64,000 nt of DNA from Olavius algarvensis associated proteobacterium Delta 3. GTDB lineage: Bacteria > Desulfobacterota > Desulfobacteria > Desulfobacterales > CAFBRK01. The notes under the pieces were generated by a model, which was given only the letters and a program-made list of their open reading frames with translations, was not told the DNA's origin and did no database searches. The stretch lies in contig CAFBRK010000216.1 in NCBI GenBank assembly GCA_903231505.1, positions 62,001 through 126,000 of the forward strand, written 5' to 3'. The position numbers and the translations under genes were made by a program. Below, piece by piece: positions 8,857-19,957 of this stretch (position 1 is the first letter of the stretch; each line of letters begins with the position of its first letter).

Positions 8857-10727
8857 TTGGCAAGAACGGATACCATCTCTTCTACAGAAAAATTGCTGGA
8901 CCTGATTCGGGGGAAGCAGACGGGCAACGGTCCGCCGGTCCCGGTCGAAACGCCCACGTCCTCCAGTGTATCTGATCTCTCGTCCCGGTTTGGACGGTTG
9001 CTGAAGATCCGCCGACCGGCGACCATCGGCGTCAGTCTGGGCTATACCGATCTCAAACTCGTAAAGATCCACCACGCATCCGCTACCAGCCAGGAACTTG
9101 TCGACTATCGCTCCGTTGCCTATCCACCGGAAATTAACCCCCAGCATCCCGACTTCCCGTCCTTCTTGAAACGGACACTGAATGAATTTACCCGGGATAC
9201 CAAATTCCCGGAAATCTGGAGTTCGATTTCTTCAGCCCGTGTCGAGTTGCGATATCTGAAGATTCCAAAGGTTTCCCGAAGGCAAATCGCCAATACGGTT
9301 TTCTGGACATTTAAAAAAGAGGTCTCCTTTAGCGAGAATGAGGCCGTGTTCGATTTTGATTTCCTGGGAGAGACCCTCGACGACGGGGTCCCGAAATTTG
9401 AGGTGTTGGCCTACACGGCCCCCGCCCCGAAATCGATCAGCTGAAGCAGGTGTTTTCCCGCAGCGGATTTGCGTTGACCGGTATTTCCATCGTACCGTTT
9501 CTGCTGCAGAACCTTCTTCGCAACCAATGGATCCCTGTTGAAAGTGAAAATGTGTGCAGCCTGTACATCGGTCGGGATTGGTCTCGTATCGATATATTTT
9601 CAAATCACAACCTGGTCTTATCGCGCGGGATCAAAGCCGGCATGAACAGCATGGTCGAAGCTGTCCGGCAACACATGTCGGATGAGTTGCCGCTCGAGCG
9701 GGATGATGCCGGCCAGGAAGAGTCCGAACCGGAAATGACGGGGCCGGACAGCAGTGAACTGGAGGGGTTGGAGGAAGCGCGTCGCATTTTTTTCAGTTTT
9801 ATTCACCACCCGTCATTTGCGAACCTCGCTCCCGAACGATCATTTTCGGATAACGACATCTACCAGATGGTGCTTCCGGCACTGCAGCGGCTAATCCGAC
9901 AGGTCAACCGGACCTTGCGCCATTTCTCATTGAAGTTCGACAGCGTCGGTGTGGATAAAGTGTTTATTTCCGGGCCGATTAACGGGCAAATGCTTCTGGT
10001 GAACACAATCAGCCAATTTCTGGGCATCGAACTGGATGTATTCGATCCCATGGGGGCCGCTTCGGCCCTTGACGATCGTATCTCGCCCCCGCCCAGCATT
10101 ACCGAGCGGGAATCGTATCTGCCGGCCGTCGGTCTGGCACTGTCTCGAAACGACCGAACCCCGAATTTCCTTTATACCTACAAAGAGAAGGGGAAGGCTG
10201 AAACCGCCCGCCGGATCAGTTCTGTGATATACATCGGGCTGCTTCTCGCGTCCGCGGTGTGTCTGGCCATATTTATCTGGCAGACGACGATTTTAGATCA
10301 AAAGGGCACCGAACTGGAAGGTCTCAACCGTGAGCTGGATTCCACCAATCCCCGGGTCACGGAGGCGATGATCCGGGAGCTTCTGGGGCAGGTGAAGAGC
10401 AAACAGGCAAAACTCAAGCAGGTGGGTATGCGCTACCAGGGGATGGCCGTGATTAGTGAAATCACACGACTGACCCCCGGCGATATCCGCCTGCTCACTG
10501 TGGACATCCAACTTGGGGCTGTCGAAGAATCGAAGGAGTCACAGAAGCTCATTCTGGAAGGGGTGGTTCTCGGGGATCGGCGCACACCCGAGTCCGCCCT
10601 GGCCGAGTATCTCGTCAAACTTGAAAAATCTCCGATTTTCAGCAGCTTCAGTATCAAGCGGCGTTCCGTTGTGAAGATCGCTGAAAAGGAAGCGTTGCGG
10701 TTTACAGCACAATTGCGGATCATCTGA
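8857..10727 (+). CDS. MshI-like PilM/PilN fusion, type IV pilus assembly (frameshifted)
   Basis: About 623 residues across two frames. The N-terminal part is an actin-like PilM/MshI domain (ATIGVSLGYTDLKLVKI, then ELRYLKIPKVSRRQI). The C-terminal part is PilN/GspL-like, with one membrane helix near VIYIGLLLASAVCLAIFIW, a coiled-coil stretch and a periplasmic ferredoxin-like fold. The frames join at a CCCC run (9425-9428): one missing C separates AYTAPAP from EIDQLKQVFSRSGF. The start is a TTG with a GGGAG site. The protein would link the cytoplasmic ATPase to the periplasmic alignment complex, as GspL does in type II secretion. It is the first gene of the pilus operon. Confidence 0.8.
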
Positions 10728-10755
10728 CACCCAATGGGTCGACATGATCTTCAAC

Positions 10756-10779
10756 GGTTCAACCGATGGTCGTTGAACC
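10756..10779 (+). other. Short hairpin between mshI-like and mshJ-like genes
   Basis: GGTTCAAC (10756-10763) and GTTGAACC (10772-10779) form a perfect 8-bp stem with an 8-base loop. There is no T-tract after it, so an RNA-processing or stability element is more likely than a terminator. Confidence 0.4.
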
Positions 10780-10839
10780 ATCCAAACAGATTCGGGGACG
10801 GCATGTCGCGACGCCCCCCGGGGAGTAAAATCGTAACCC

Positions 10840-11379
10840 ATGGCGATACTGGTACGAAATCTGCTTGCTTCGAAATTTGCAACGCCGGCCATTTTCGGTC
10901 TGGCCATCACCCTATTTGTGGGTGTTGCCATTGTGCCGACATTCTTTTCCATGGCCGAGACGGAGCGGGAGATCGCGCGGGTCGAGATCGAGCTGGAACG
11001 ACAACAAAAACTCTTCCCTGTTTTTGTGAGGCTTCTAAAAACCTCCAGAGAAAAATCGCCGGATCTTCTGCCGCTTCCGGAGACGACAAAATTGTCGCGC
11101 GGGAAAACAGATCAAGCAACCGGAATGCTGCGAGACCTGGCAGCAGAGAGTAATTTGCAGGTGGAAACCATATCGCCGGATATGCAAACGATTTTGAAGG
11201 GATCCAAATTTCTTAAAGTCAGGGCCGTTTTCAGTGGCGACATCGAGGCATTTCGCAACCTGCTGATGAAGCTCGGCGGCGTGCCCTATCTCCAACATAT
11301 CGATAACCTGAAACTTCAGACGATGGAGGCATCCCACCAGCTCCGGTATAGTCTGACGCTGTGGCTGAATCAGGAGTAA
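10840..11379 (+). CDS. PilO/MshJ-like pilus assembly protein
   Basis: 179 residues: a short cytoplasmic head, one membrane helix (about residues 15-35), a charged coiled coil (about 38-65, rich in Glu/Arg/Gln), and a periplasmic domain ending LRYSLTLWLNQE. This is the layout of PilO, MshJ and GspM. It probably dimerises with the PilN-like part of the upstream protein to align the secretin with the inner-membrane platform. Assignment rests mainly on architecture and gene order, because the family diverges strongly in sequence. Confidence 0.7.
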   Translation: MAILVRNLLASKFATPAIFGLAITLFVGVAIVPTFFSMAETEREIARVEIELERQQKLFPVFVRLLKTSREKSPDLLPLPETTKLSRGKTDQATGMLRDLAAESNLQVETISPDMQTILKGSKFLKVRAVFSGDIEAFRNLLMKLGGVPYLQHIDNLKLQTMEASHQLRYSLTLWLNQE

Positions 11380-11405
11380 GTGGATGAACCGACACCGGAT
11401 ACGCC

Positions 11406-11936
11406 ATGTCTAAGCGGGAGAAAGGCATCCTCATCGTTATGGCGCTTGCGGTTTTGTACGGCGGTTACAGCCTGCTGGCACCATCAACCGAACCCACGCC
11501 ACCTGAAGCTACCACGCAGTCGCTTCAGGACGTGGAGGGTTTTGTGCTGGGAGTTATCGCGGAGTTGCCGCGATTTTCGCTGAACAAGACAGAGGAGTAT
11601 ATGATTGCCGCAGCGACGGCACCATGGGGGGGAAACCCGTTTTTGAAGGTCACACTTGAGGAGAACAATATCCCCGACAAGCTGTCGGCGACCGTACCGG
11701 AACCGAAGGTGCCGTTGGTATACTCCGGCTTTATCGAACTTGGCGACCGGCGTTTGGCCATCCTGAACAACAGGGAATACGAGCCGGGTGATGCGCTGGA
11801 GATCAGCGGTTATTCGCTCCTGGCGGTATACCCCTCCCATGTGGAGCTGAAATGGCTGGACTCCGATGACGTGCGGGTGATTCCGTTGGAAGAATTTGTC
11901 CGTCGTGAAGACAATTTGAACCCCCCGAAAAAATAA
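11406..11936 (+). CDS. PilP/MshK/GspC-like periplasmic linker
   Basis: 176 residues with an N-terminal membrane helix (ILIVMALAVLYGGYSLL). The C-terminal half has PLVYSGFIELGDRRLAILNN, EYEPGDALEISGYSLLAV and VELKWLDSDDVRVIPL, matching the small beta-domain (HR-type) of PilP and GspC that contacts the secretin N-terminus. The gene sits 26 bases after the PilO-like gene and 12 bases before the secretin, the position of mshK. Confidence 0.72.
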   Translation: MSKREKGILIVMALAVLYGGYSLLAPSTEPTPPEATTQSLQDVEGFVLGVIAELPRFSLNKTEEYMIAAATAPWGGNPFLKVTLEENNIPDKLSATVPEPKVPLVYSGFIELGDRRLAILNNREYEPGDALEISGYSLLAVYPSHVELKWLDSDDVRVIPLEEFVRREDNLNPPKK

Positions 11937-11948
11937 ACAGGGGTCTAC

Positions 11949-13501
11949 ATGACAACATTGTACCGGCAACGCTGCGTTCTATCCGCTGCAACCATCCTCG
12001 GTCTCCTGACCTTGACGGCGGTGGGGTGCCAGACAAGCTCCCCGGGGGAAAAAGACCCCTTTTTTGAAAAGTGGAAAGTAACGGCCGAACAATCCCGCGG
12101 ATACTCTCCGGCCCCCCGGAAACGATCCATCGAAGCCGAAGAGACCGGAACAGTTACCATATCGCCGGCCCCGGAGTCGGAAACCGACAAGGTCGACTTG
12201 CCCGACCAGATGATCTCTCTGAAAATGCACAACACCGAGGTGTCGGTGCTCCTTCGGGCGCTGGCCAGAGCTGCCGGCCAGGACATCATTATAAATGAGG
12301 GGTTGCAAGGTCGGGTCAATATCGATGTGGACAAGGCGCCCTGGGATCAGGTCTTTTTAAGCATTCTCCAGGCCCAGGGGTTGTCCTATGAAAGAGACGG
12401 GAACATCCTCCGCATCGTCACGTTGCAAGACCGGAACCAGAATCTTAAAAATCTGGAGACCGAAAAAAAGATCCGGGCCAAAAAACGGGAACTTGAGTTG
12501 ACCGATCGATTGATCGTGCGGGTGATTAAAGTCGACTATGCCAATGCCGGCCAGCTGCGGGCAAATCTGGAAAATTTCCTGACCAAGGAAGAGGAAGGAA
12601 AGCCCATCGGCTCGGTCCTGGTCGACGAGCATACCAATTCGTTGATCATCTCCGCCATCCCGGACGATCTGACCCGGATCATTCCGCTAATCGAGGAACT
12701 GGACCGGCCCACCCCCCAGGTCCAGATCGAATCCCACATCGTCCAGTCCACCAAAGCGGCGACCCGGGAACTGGGGGTACGCTGGGGGGGCCTGAGAGAA
12801 CAGGGCAATTATTTTATCGTGCCGGACGCCGCCCAAGCATCCGGACTCACCCCAGGACTGGCCGGCTCGGCCACGGTGGCCCAAAGCGCCGCGTCCGGGT
12901 TTATGGTCAATCTTCCGGCAACCGGTGTGGCGGCCGGCACGGAGAATTTGAGAGGCTTGGCCATTGGTATCATCGGCCAGGAAGGCAATAATATTCTCCA
13001 GCTTCAACTGGAAGCCCTTGAAACCCAGGCCTTGCTCAACATTCTATCCAGCCCCTCTATTACGACCCAGGATAACCAGGTGGCCATGATCGAAGCCGGC
13101 ACGGAAATCCCATTTCAGACCGTCGAGGACAAGGAGGTCAAGATAGAATACAAAAAGGCGGTTCTCCGGCTGGAGGTCACCCCCCACATCATTGAAGGAA
13201 AGACGCTGAAGCTGAACATCAAAGTCACCAAAGATCAGCCGGATTTTTCACGGGAGGTCAGGGGACAGCCGACCATCATCACTCGACGGGCCGAGACCAG
13301 CGTCATCGTTTTCGACGGTCAGACCACCGTTATCGGAGGGTTGGTCGAAGAGACCAAGGCAAAAGGCGAAGAGGGCGTGCCCGGCCTCAGGCAGGTTCCT
13401 CTGCTGGGCTGGCTGTTTAAAGGCACGTCCCAGGATGAGACAAGCAAGAGCTGTTGATATTTATCACTCCCCGAATTTTACCTGTTAGAGACGGACAATA
13501 A
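11949..13501 (+). CDS. MshL/PilQ-type secretin (C-terminal frameshift)
   Basis: An outer-membrane secretin of about 517 residues. It has a signal peptide with a possible lipobox ending AVGC, an N0/STN-like domain (about 80-150: MISLKMHNTEVSVLLRAL), an N1-type domain (VDEHTNSLIISAIPDD), and the secretin core (ALLNILSSPSITTQDNQVA, EIPFQTV, and GLRQVPLLGWLFKGTSQDE). As read, the frame stops at 13457 after TSKSC. One base missing near 13437-13440 would restore the conserved tail ELLIFITPRIL and the stop at 13499-13501. It forms the channel through which the pilus crosses the outer membrane. Gene order matches mshL. Confidence 0.85.
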
Positions 13502-13523
13502 CCCTTTCACGGGCACCCGCGCC

Positions 13524-15227
13524 ATGGATTACTTCAACATCTTACAATTACATCGGGAACCCTTTTCTAATTCCCCGGATCCGGACTTTTTCTTTCACTC
13601 CCGTCAGCATCGGCTTTGCCTGCAGAAACTGGAACTGGCGCTGCGCCTGCGACGCGGGCTCAATGTCATTGTCGGGGATGTGGGAACAGGAAAGACCACC
13701 TTGTGCCGACAGCTGATCCGTCGGTTTTCAGATGACACGGATATCGAAACCCATCTGATTTTGGACCCGGACATTGCCAGCCCGGAAGAGTTTCTGAGTG
13801 CGGTGGCCGAAATGCTCAGCGGCTCCCGGCCGGAGCCTCAGGCAACCCCGTGGCTACTGAAAGAAACCATCAAAAAGAGCTTGTTTCGCAAAGGGGTCGA
13901 TGAAAACCGCACCGTTGTTCTGATCATCGATGAGGGTCAGAAAATCCCCCCGGCGTGCCTTGAGTTGTTGCGGGAGTTTCTCAATTATGAAACCAACGAA
14001 TACAAGCTTCTTCAAATCGCTATTTTTGCCCAGACCGAATTCCAGCAGACCCTGGACGCCCACGCCAACTTTGCGGACCGGATAAATATTCTGCACATCC
14101 TGGGGCCCATGAGCTTCAGAGATACCCGGCAGATGATCCGGTTTCGAATCGACCAGTCCCGGGACACCCGGGGGAGTTCGGACCTGTTCACCTTACCTGC
14201 TCTGTACGGCATTTATCTGGCCACCGGCGGATATCCGCGCCGAATTGTTCACCTGTGCCACCAATGCCTTCTGACAGTGATTATCCAAAACCGGACCCGT
14301 GCCGGCTGGGCGCTGGTCCGCTCCTGCACCCGTCGTGAGCAGAGAACCGGCCTCCTGGGCTGGCGACTGCCGGCAGGCGCAGCGATACTCCTGCTGGCGG
14401 TTATCGGCGTATTGAGCCTTTCCGGTGCGCTTACCTCCGTTACGCCGGAGTACGAGGGGCAGATCACGTCTTCTTCGGACCGACATCCGGAACCATCGAC
14501 ACCGCCTTCGGCAGACGGAAACGATCCATCGGCGGTCGAGCCCGGCCATACCGGCTCAACCGGGACCATGGCGGCCCAGCCGGCGCCTGCGGCTGCGAGC
14601 GGACCGGAGCCGAAGACGGAGCTCGCCGTGCTTCCGCCCATCGAACCGGCCGCCGTCGACCCCGACCCGAAGACCTCGAAAATTACGGCCACGGTATCTT
14701 CCGACGACAGCTGGTTGGCTGTGGCCGATATCGCCCCGCCGGATATTCTCGGCCGGGTGACATTGGGGAATCGGGAAACCCTCTGGCGTCTGGTAGAGAA
14801 GGTATACGGAAGTCACAATCCCCGATATTTGCAATCGGTCCACCGGGCAAACCCCCACATATACGATCTGGACCGGGTCGAAGTCGGCGACCAGATTGTC
14901 GTTCCGGCCATTCCGGCCCGGATTCGGCCCACGAACCAACAGCGGTTCTGGGTGCGACTGGCAGAAGCCAGGACACTCGATTCCGCCGTCGACATGCTCC
15001 GGAACCATCCGCCGGAAGCCCCCCCGATTCGCGTTGTCCCTCATTGGGATCCTCAAAACGGCCTTTCCTTTTCCATCTTGCTGAAGAGCATCCATTATGA
15101 CGAGGCCTCCGCCCAAATTCAGCGCAACCGGGTCGCACGGGTCAATGGGACCATCCCGGAACTGGTGTCGCGCTGGGCTCCGGACACCATTTTTTATGCC
15201 AATCCCTATGAGACTCCGAGGATGTGA
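13524..15227 (+). CDS. ExeA/MshM-like AAA ATPase with periplasmic C-terminus
   Basis: 567 residues. The N-terminal AAA domain (about 1-265) carries Walker A GDVGTGKTT and Walker B VVLIIDEGQ, as in ExeA/GspA. A membrane helix follows near residue 285, then a Pro/Glu-rich linker. A C-terminal segment (RVTLGNRETLWRLVEKVYG to GDQIVVPAIP) resembles a LysM-type peptidoglycan-binding fold. ExeA-type proteins help place the secretin in the cell wall. The MSHA equivalent is MshM, and here the tail may also stand in for MshN. The stop overlaps the start of the next ATPase gene. Confidence 0.82.
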   Translation: MDYFNILQLHREPFSNSPDPDFFFHSRQHRLCLQKLELALRLRRGLNVIVGDVGTGKTTLCRQLIRRFSDDTDIETHLILDPDIASPEEFLSAVAEMLSGSRPEPQATPWLLKETIKKSLFRKGVDENRTVVLIIDEGQKIPPACLELLREFLNYETNEYKLLQIAIFAQTEFQQTLDAHANFADRINILHILGPMSFRDTRQMIRFRIDQSRDTRGSSDLFTLPALYGIYLATGGYPRRIVHLCHQCLLTVIIQNRTRAGWALVRSCTRREQRTGLLGWRLPAGAAILLLAVIGVLSLSGALTSVTPEYEGQITSSSDRHPEPSTPPSADGNDPSAVEPGHTGSTGTMAAQPAPAAASGPEPKTELAVLPPIEPAAVDPDPKTSKITATVSSDDSWLAVADIAPPDILGRVTLGNRETLWRLVEKVYGSHNPRYLQSVHRANPHIYDLDRVEVGDQIVVPAIPARIRPTNQQRFWVRLAEARTLDSAVDMLRNHPPEAPPIRVVPHWDPQNGLSFSILLKSIHYDEASAQIQRNRVARVNGTIPELVSRWAPDTIFYANPYETPRM

Positions 15228-16981
15228 TGGGAAAGAACGAACCTCTTGTCGGCACCTTTTTTAGCCCATCTGTCGGGAAGCCGGTACCGCAGCGGAAACG
15301 GCTCGGGGAGATGCTGATTGAAGCGGGCCTCATCACCGACGAGCAGCTCAAGCAGGCCATCGTCGGCCAGAAGCGCTCCAACGTCAAACTGGGTCAGTAC
15401 CTGATTCAACAGGGGCTGGTCAGCAATTCCCAGGTGACGGATCTCATTTCCAAGCAGCTCGCCATCAAAAAGTACCGTACCGACCTTTATCCCCTGGATG
15501 TCCGTCTGACCGACGTGGTGCCTCTGGAAATGGCTCAGAAGTACCAGATCGTGCCGCTGGAGAAGTCCAAATTTCTGTTGACCATCGCCATGGTGGATCC
15601 GACCGACATCAACGCCATGGACGCCATCGAGATCCATACCAACCTGGAAGTTGAAGCGGTGATCTGCTCGGAGCAGGAATACAACAGCATGCTGTCCAGC
15701 ATTTACGGCACGTATACGGACATCGGCGGGGTGCTTGAGGACATGAGTGTCGAGCGTCCCGACGAGGCCGGCGTAGAACCGACAGAGGAACTGGAGGTGA
15801 GCTCGCTTCACGATATGGCCGAAGAGGCACCGATTGTGCGCCTGGTGAACTCTATTCTCGCCCAGGCCGTTCGTGAAGGTTCCAGTGACGTTCATATCAG
15901 TCCGGAAAAAGAATATGTCCAGGTCCGATTCCGGGTAGACGGTATCCTGCACGAGGTGCCGGCGCCCCCCAAGGCAATGATTCTTCCGATCATTTCACGT
16001 CTCAAAATACTCGCAAACATGGACATCGCCATGTCGCGGGTTCCCCAGGACGGCCGTTTTACGGTTCGGATGGATAATAAGGAAATCAATATCCGGGCAT
16101 CCACGCTACCGACGATTTATGGCGAGAACGTGGTGCTTCGGCTCCTCGATACGAGTGCCGGCGTCTTTTCCCTCGAGAAACTGGGCATGGTGACATCAGA
16201 CCGTGAAAAATTGGAAACCATGGTGCACAAGCCCTACGGCATGATCCTCAGCACCGGCCCGACCGGGAGCGGGAAAAGTACTACGCTGTATTCGATTTTG
16301 AAGAAAATCAACCAACCGGATATCAACATTATTACCCTGGAAGACCCGGTCGAGTACCGGATGGAAAAAATTCGTCAAATCCAACTGAACCGGAAAGCGG
16401 GAATGACCTTTGCCAGTGGGTTGCGATCCATCATGCGTCAGGACCCGGATGTCATCATGGTCGGGGAGATCCGTGATCCGGAGACAGCCTCTATCGCCGT
16501 ACAGTCGGCCCTGACCGGTCACCGGGTGCTGAGTACGGTGCATACCAATGATTCCGCCGGAGCCATCACCCGATTTATCGACATGGGGATCGAGCCGTTT
16601 CTGGTCTCGTCGGTGATGCTGGTCTCCGTCGCCCAGCGGCTGGTGAGGCGGGTCTGCTCATATTGCAAACGGCCATACGCGCCCCCCCGGGCGGCACTGG
16701 AACTCTGGGGCTTCGACAAGGACGTCACCGGAGACTTCGTCCAAAGCGAAGGGTGCTTCAATTGTCTGGACAAAGGGTACAAGGGACGTACCGGCATCTA
16801 CGAAGTCATGGTCATCACCGAGATGATTCAGGACATGATTCTGAAACGCCGCTCGGCGCAGGAGATCACGGCAGCCGCACGGGAGGCCGGAATTTTAAAA
16901 ACGCTGAAAGAAGATGCCGCCGACAAGGTCAAAAAAGGGGTCACCACCTTGGAAGAAGCCACGTCCGCCGTCATGACCTGA
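15227..16981 (+). CDS. MshE/PilB-type extension ATPase with two MshEN motifs
   Basis: About 584 residues. Two tandem MshEN repeats (about 25-48 and 54-77: RLGEMLIEAGLI and KLGQYLIQQGLV) match the c-di-GMP-binding consensus of MshE. The ATPase core has Walker A GPTGSGKST, the Asp box, Walker B DVIMVGEIRD and the His box HRVLSTVHTND. Two CxxC pairs (CSYC and CFNC) near residues 475-510 are the zinc site of GspE and PilB. It hydrolyses ATP to drive pilin polymerisation at the inner membrane. A GTG at 15224 is an alternative start, overlapping the upstream stop. Confidence 0.93.
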   Translation: MGKNEPLVGTFFSPSVGKPVPQRKRLGEMLIEAGLITDEQLKQAIVGQKRSNVKLGQYLIQQGLVSNSQVTDLISKQLAIKKYRTDLYPLDVRLTDVVPLEMAQKYQIVPLEKSKFLLTIAMVDPTDINAMDAIEIHTNLEVEAVICSEQEYNSMLSSIYGTYTDIGGVLEDMSVERPDEAGVEPTEELEVSSLHDMAEEAPIVRLVNSILAQAVREGSSDVHISPEKEYVQVRFRVDGILHEVPAPPKAMILPIISRLKILANMDIAMSRVPQDGRFTVRMDNKEINIRASTLPTIYGENVVLRLLDTSAGVFSLEKLGMVTSDREKLETMVHKPYGMILSTGPTGSGKSTTLYSILKKINQPDINIITLEDPVEYRMEKIRQIQLNRKAGMTFASGLRSIMRQDPDVIMVGEIRDPETASIAVQSALTGHRVLSTVHTNDSAGAITRFIDMGIEPFLVSSVMLVSVAQRLVRRVCSYCKRPYAPPRAALELWGFDKDVTGDFVQSEGCFNCLDKGYKGRTGIYEVMVITEMIQDMILKRRSAQEITAAAREAGILKTLKEDAADKVKKGVTTLEEATSAVMT

Positions 16982-17048
16982 TTCTATGGATGGACGCGGC
17001 AACCCGACCGTATCCTAAAACCGCATCACCGGATCCATCGGATGTGCT

Positions 17049-18269
17049 ATGCCCAAATTTTCTTATCAGGCGATTAACCCAAGCGGCAACCTCGTCTCCG
17101 GAGAGATCGACGCCGATACAGAGGACATCGCCAATAGCATGCTCATTGCCCAGGGCTATGTACCGGCCAATGTTACCCAAAAGAGCGAGACCGCCCTGCG
17201 GATCAATTGGACCAAAATTCGCACGCAGCTATCGATCATCAAACCCAACGAGTTAACGCTGTTTTCGAAACAGCTCCGTACCCTGCTTACGGCCGGAGTG
17301 CCCATCACCAAAATCCTCGAAGTGCTTGAGACCCAGACCGACAACCTGAAACTGCGCGGCATCATCACCCGGATCTCCCAGGACATCCGTGAAGGGTCCA
17401 GCCTCTACGATGCGTTCCGAAAACACCCGAACGCCTTTTCCCCACTGTACTGCAGCATGGTCCAGGCCGGCGAGGCCAGCGGCGCGTTGCCGGAAATTCT
17501 CGATCGCTTGATCTACATAACAGAACACGAAAATAAGATCCGGGCGGATATTAAATCGGCATTGCAATATCCGCTACTCGTCATTTCCTTCCTGGTGGTT
17601 GCCTTTTTCGTCCTGCTGACGTTTGTGGTCCCCAAATTCGCCGGCATATTCGAAAATGCGGGTATCGACCTGCCGGTGCCGACCAAGATTTGCATGTGGA
17701 TGTATTTTACCATGTCCCAATACTGGTATCTGCTGGTCGGGGGTACGATCGCGTTGTTGGTCGGGGCCTACTATTACCTCCGGAGCGAAAACGGGAAATT
17801 GACGACTTACCGTCTGTTGATGCGGTTGCCGATCGTCGGCCCGCTGCTCATCAAGGCCGCCATGTCCCGGTTTGCCAGTATTTTCTCGATTCCGCAGTCC
17901 AGCGGAGTAACGGTCACGGAGGCCATGAAGATTCTGTACGGGACCATCGGCAATGCCGCCATCGCCCGGGAACTGGACCAGATCAATGAGCGGCTCGAGC
18001 AGGGTCGGGGTATTGCCAACCCGCTCAAATCATCACGTTACTTTCCACCCCTGGTGATCAACATGATCTCCATCGGCGAAGAGGCCGGCAATCTCGAGGA
18101 CATGCTCAATGAAATCGCCAAGCACTACGACGATGAACTGGAATACGAAATGAAAAAACTCTCCGATGCCATCGGTCCATTGTTGACGGTCGGGCTGGCC
18201 GCAGTGGTCGGCTTTTTCGCCCTGGCGATCTTTCTGCCCATGTGGGATCTGACGCAGATGGTTAAATAA
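17049..18269 (+). CDS. PilC/MshG/GspF-type inner-membrane platform protein
   Basis: 406 residues: [20 protein letters not shown] at the N-terminus and two T2SSF repeats. The first contains [20 protein letters not shown], the second [20 protein letters not shown]. There are three to four membrane helices (about 170-200, 220-240 and 375-400). It is the cytoplasmic-membrane platform on which the extension ATPase acts. Its TAA stop overlaps the ATG of the following sigma54 activator (TAATG), so the two are translationally coupled. Confidence 0.92.
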   Translation: MPKFSYQAINPSGNLVSGEIDADTEDIANSMLIAQGYVPANVTQKSETALRINWTKIRTQLSIIKPNELTLFSKQLRTLLTAGVPITKILEVLETQTDNLKLRGIITRISQDIREGSSLYDAFRKHPNAFSPLYCSMVQAGEASGALPEILDRLIYITEHENKIRADIKSALQYPLLVISFLVVAFFVLLTFVVPKFAGIFENAGIDLPVPTKICMWMYFTMSQYWYLLVGGTIALLVGAYYYLRSENGKLTTYRLLMRLPIVGPLLIKAAMSRFASIFSIPQSSGVTVTEAMKILYGTIGNAAIARELDQINERLEQGRGIANPLKSSRYFPPLVINMISIGEEAGNLEDMLNEIAKHYDDELEYEMKKLSDAIGPLLTVGLAAVVGFFALAIFLPMWDLTQMVK

Positions 18270-19606
18270 TGAAAGACATCCGCTTCCAAATCAGCCTGTA
18301 TGTCATCATTCCGATCATCTTCGCCGGAATCGCACTCATTTCGATTATCGGCTCCCATAACCTCACCGACTACTTTTTCAAGCGGAATATCGAGCCCCAG
18401 CGTGCGGTCATGATTTTTGGAACCATCATGGCACTCATCACCTTCGGACTCGGGCTGATCATTGCCAAACTGCTTCTGGGGCCGGTGGAACGGTTTGTCC
18501 GAAAGACCGAAGAGTTGGGAATTCTTGCCCAAATTGAAACCATTCCGGAAAAGTCAAAGGCCCATACAGACGACATGGGGCGTTTTAACGTGATTTTGGA
18601 AACAGTGACCGAGTTGTTGAGCAAGGTCGACTCCCAGAAACTATTCCCCCAGATCGTAGGTCAGAGCCGGCCCATCCGCAGTGTGCTCAATCAGATCGTC
18701 AAGGTTGCCGGAACCGACGCCACAGTGCTCATCGTCGGAGAAACCGGAACCGGAAAGGAGCTCATCTCCGAAAGTATTCACGAACACAGCCAGAGGGCTT
18801 CCAGGCCGTTTGTGGCCCTTAACTGTGCGGCGATCCCCGACAGCCTCCTGGAGAGCGAGCTCTTCGGCCATGAAAAAGGCGCCTTTACCGGTGCCGACAG
18901 CCGGAAACTGGGTAAGTTCGAGACGGCCGACGGCGGTACCGTTTTTCTGGACGAAATTGGGGATATGCCCCTTGAAACCCAGGCAAAATTGCTGCGCGTC
19001 CTGCAGGAGTCCAAATTCGAAAGGGTCGGCGGCATTCATTCGATCGAGGTGGATGTCAGGTTTATTGCCGCCACCAACAAGGATCTGTCCCGGATGGTCG
19101 AAGAGGGGGCATTTCGCCAGGATCTGTTCTACCGGCTCAATGTGTTTACCATACAGCTGCCGCCTCTAAGAAACCGCCAGGAAGACATTCCGGCCCTCGT
19201 GAGCGAGTTTCTTCAGCGGCTGGGGAAAGAGGACCTGCAGCCTTCTCCTGAAACCATACAGATACTCTCCTCGTACACCTGGCCCGGAAACGTCCGGGAG
19301 CTCCAGAACGTTGTGGAGGCGGCGTCCGTCATGGCCGGCTCGGCCATTGAGCCGGTGCATCTGCCGGTCCACCTCAACCAGGACTGGAACGGTCCTGAAA
19401 TACCCCTGACGGATGCGTCTCCGGGGAAAAATCTGGACGACCATTTGCGTGAACTCGAGAAACGGATGATTCTGGACGCCCTCAAACAATGCAACGGTGT
19501 TCAGGTGAAAGCCGCAAAGATGCTCGGCATCAAGGAACGCAGTTTATGGCATCGTATCAAGAAACTGGATATAGACATCACCTCACTGAAAGCGGGTCTC
19601 ACATGA
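18269..19606 (+). CDS. Membrane-anchored sigma54-dependent transcriptional activator
   Basis: 445 residues. Two N-terminal membrane helices (about 8-28 and 47-70) flank a very short periplasmic loop. A HAMP-like linker ([14 protein letters not shown]) follows, then an AAA+ sigma54-interaction domain with Walker A GETGTGKE (about 157-164), the GAFTGA loop (about 204-209) and Walker [12 protein letters not shown]. The C-terminal Fis-type HTH is [26 protein letters not shown]. There is no receiver domain, so its input is probably membrane- or pilus-derived. It is coupled to the platform gene and lies just upstream of a sigma54-type promoter for the pilin, which makes it the likely local regulator. 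Confidence 0.92.
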   Translation: MKDIRFQISLYVIIPIIFAGIALISIIGSHNLTDYFFKRNIEPQRAVMIFGTIMALITFGLGLIIAKLLLGPVERFVRKTEELGILAQIETIPEKSKAHTDDMGRFNVILETVTELLSKVDSQKLFPQIVGQSRPIRSVLNQIVKVAGTDATVLIVGETGTGKELISESIHEHSQRASRPFVALNCAAIPDSLLESELFGHEKGAFTGADSRKLGKFETADGGTVFLDEIGDMPLETQAKLLRVLQESKFERVGGIHSIEVDVRFIAATNKDLSRMVEEGAFRQDLFYRLNVFTIQLPPLRNRQEDIPALVSEFLQRLGKEDLQPSPETIQILSSYTWPGNVRELQNVVEAASVMAGSAIEPVHLPVHLNQDWNGPEIPLTDASPGKNLDDHLRELEKRMILDALKQCNGVQVKAAKMLGIKERSLWHRIKKLDIDITSLKAGLT

Positions 19607-19957
19607 TCAGTGTCTCCCCTATGACCCCGCGCCTAAAACATCCTATTCTTATCGTTGGGTTTTCTGGTCTATCCAACATTTTTTGCAAATTCCGACACAA
19701 ATTGATGATGGCCCAACATGTATTGGAGCAAACGCCGTTTTTGCCACCTGAATTTTTGTGGACTTCCTGACGACGATAATTGCTTTTTATTTTTAACTTA
19801 TTGTTATCTAAACAAATATACATCTTCCTGCAGATCATACGGAGAATTTCGTCATAAATGGCATGATCTATGCTTGTAGAACTCCCAGAAGACTGGCATC
19901 CGGCTTCTTCACAAGCCAGGGCCGGATACGCAACAAATAAAAAGCGGAAGGTGCATC
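19607..19957 (+). other. Pilin promoter region
   Basis: 351 bases without a gene. The middle (about 19740-19860) is AT-rich, suitable for activator binding or DNA bending. The sigma54-type promoter and a purine-rich ribosome site (GCGGAAGG) precede the pilin start. Confidence 0.6.
19859..19874 (+). promoter_or_regulatory. Sigma54 (RpoN) promoter of the major pilin
   Basis: TGGCATGATCTATGCT has GG and GC dinucleotides exactly 10 bases apart and matches 9 of 11 defined positions of TGGCAC-N5-TTGCW. It lies 84 bases before the pilin ATG and 252 bases after the sigma54 activator gene. Confidence 0.75.

Noticed and set aside
9425-9428. Programmed ribosomal frameshifting in mshI-like, asnB, secretin, kinase or tip genes
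   Set aside because: No slippery heptamer with downstream structure is evident, the direction differs from case to case, and normal homologues are single-frame. Error or mutation is simpler.
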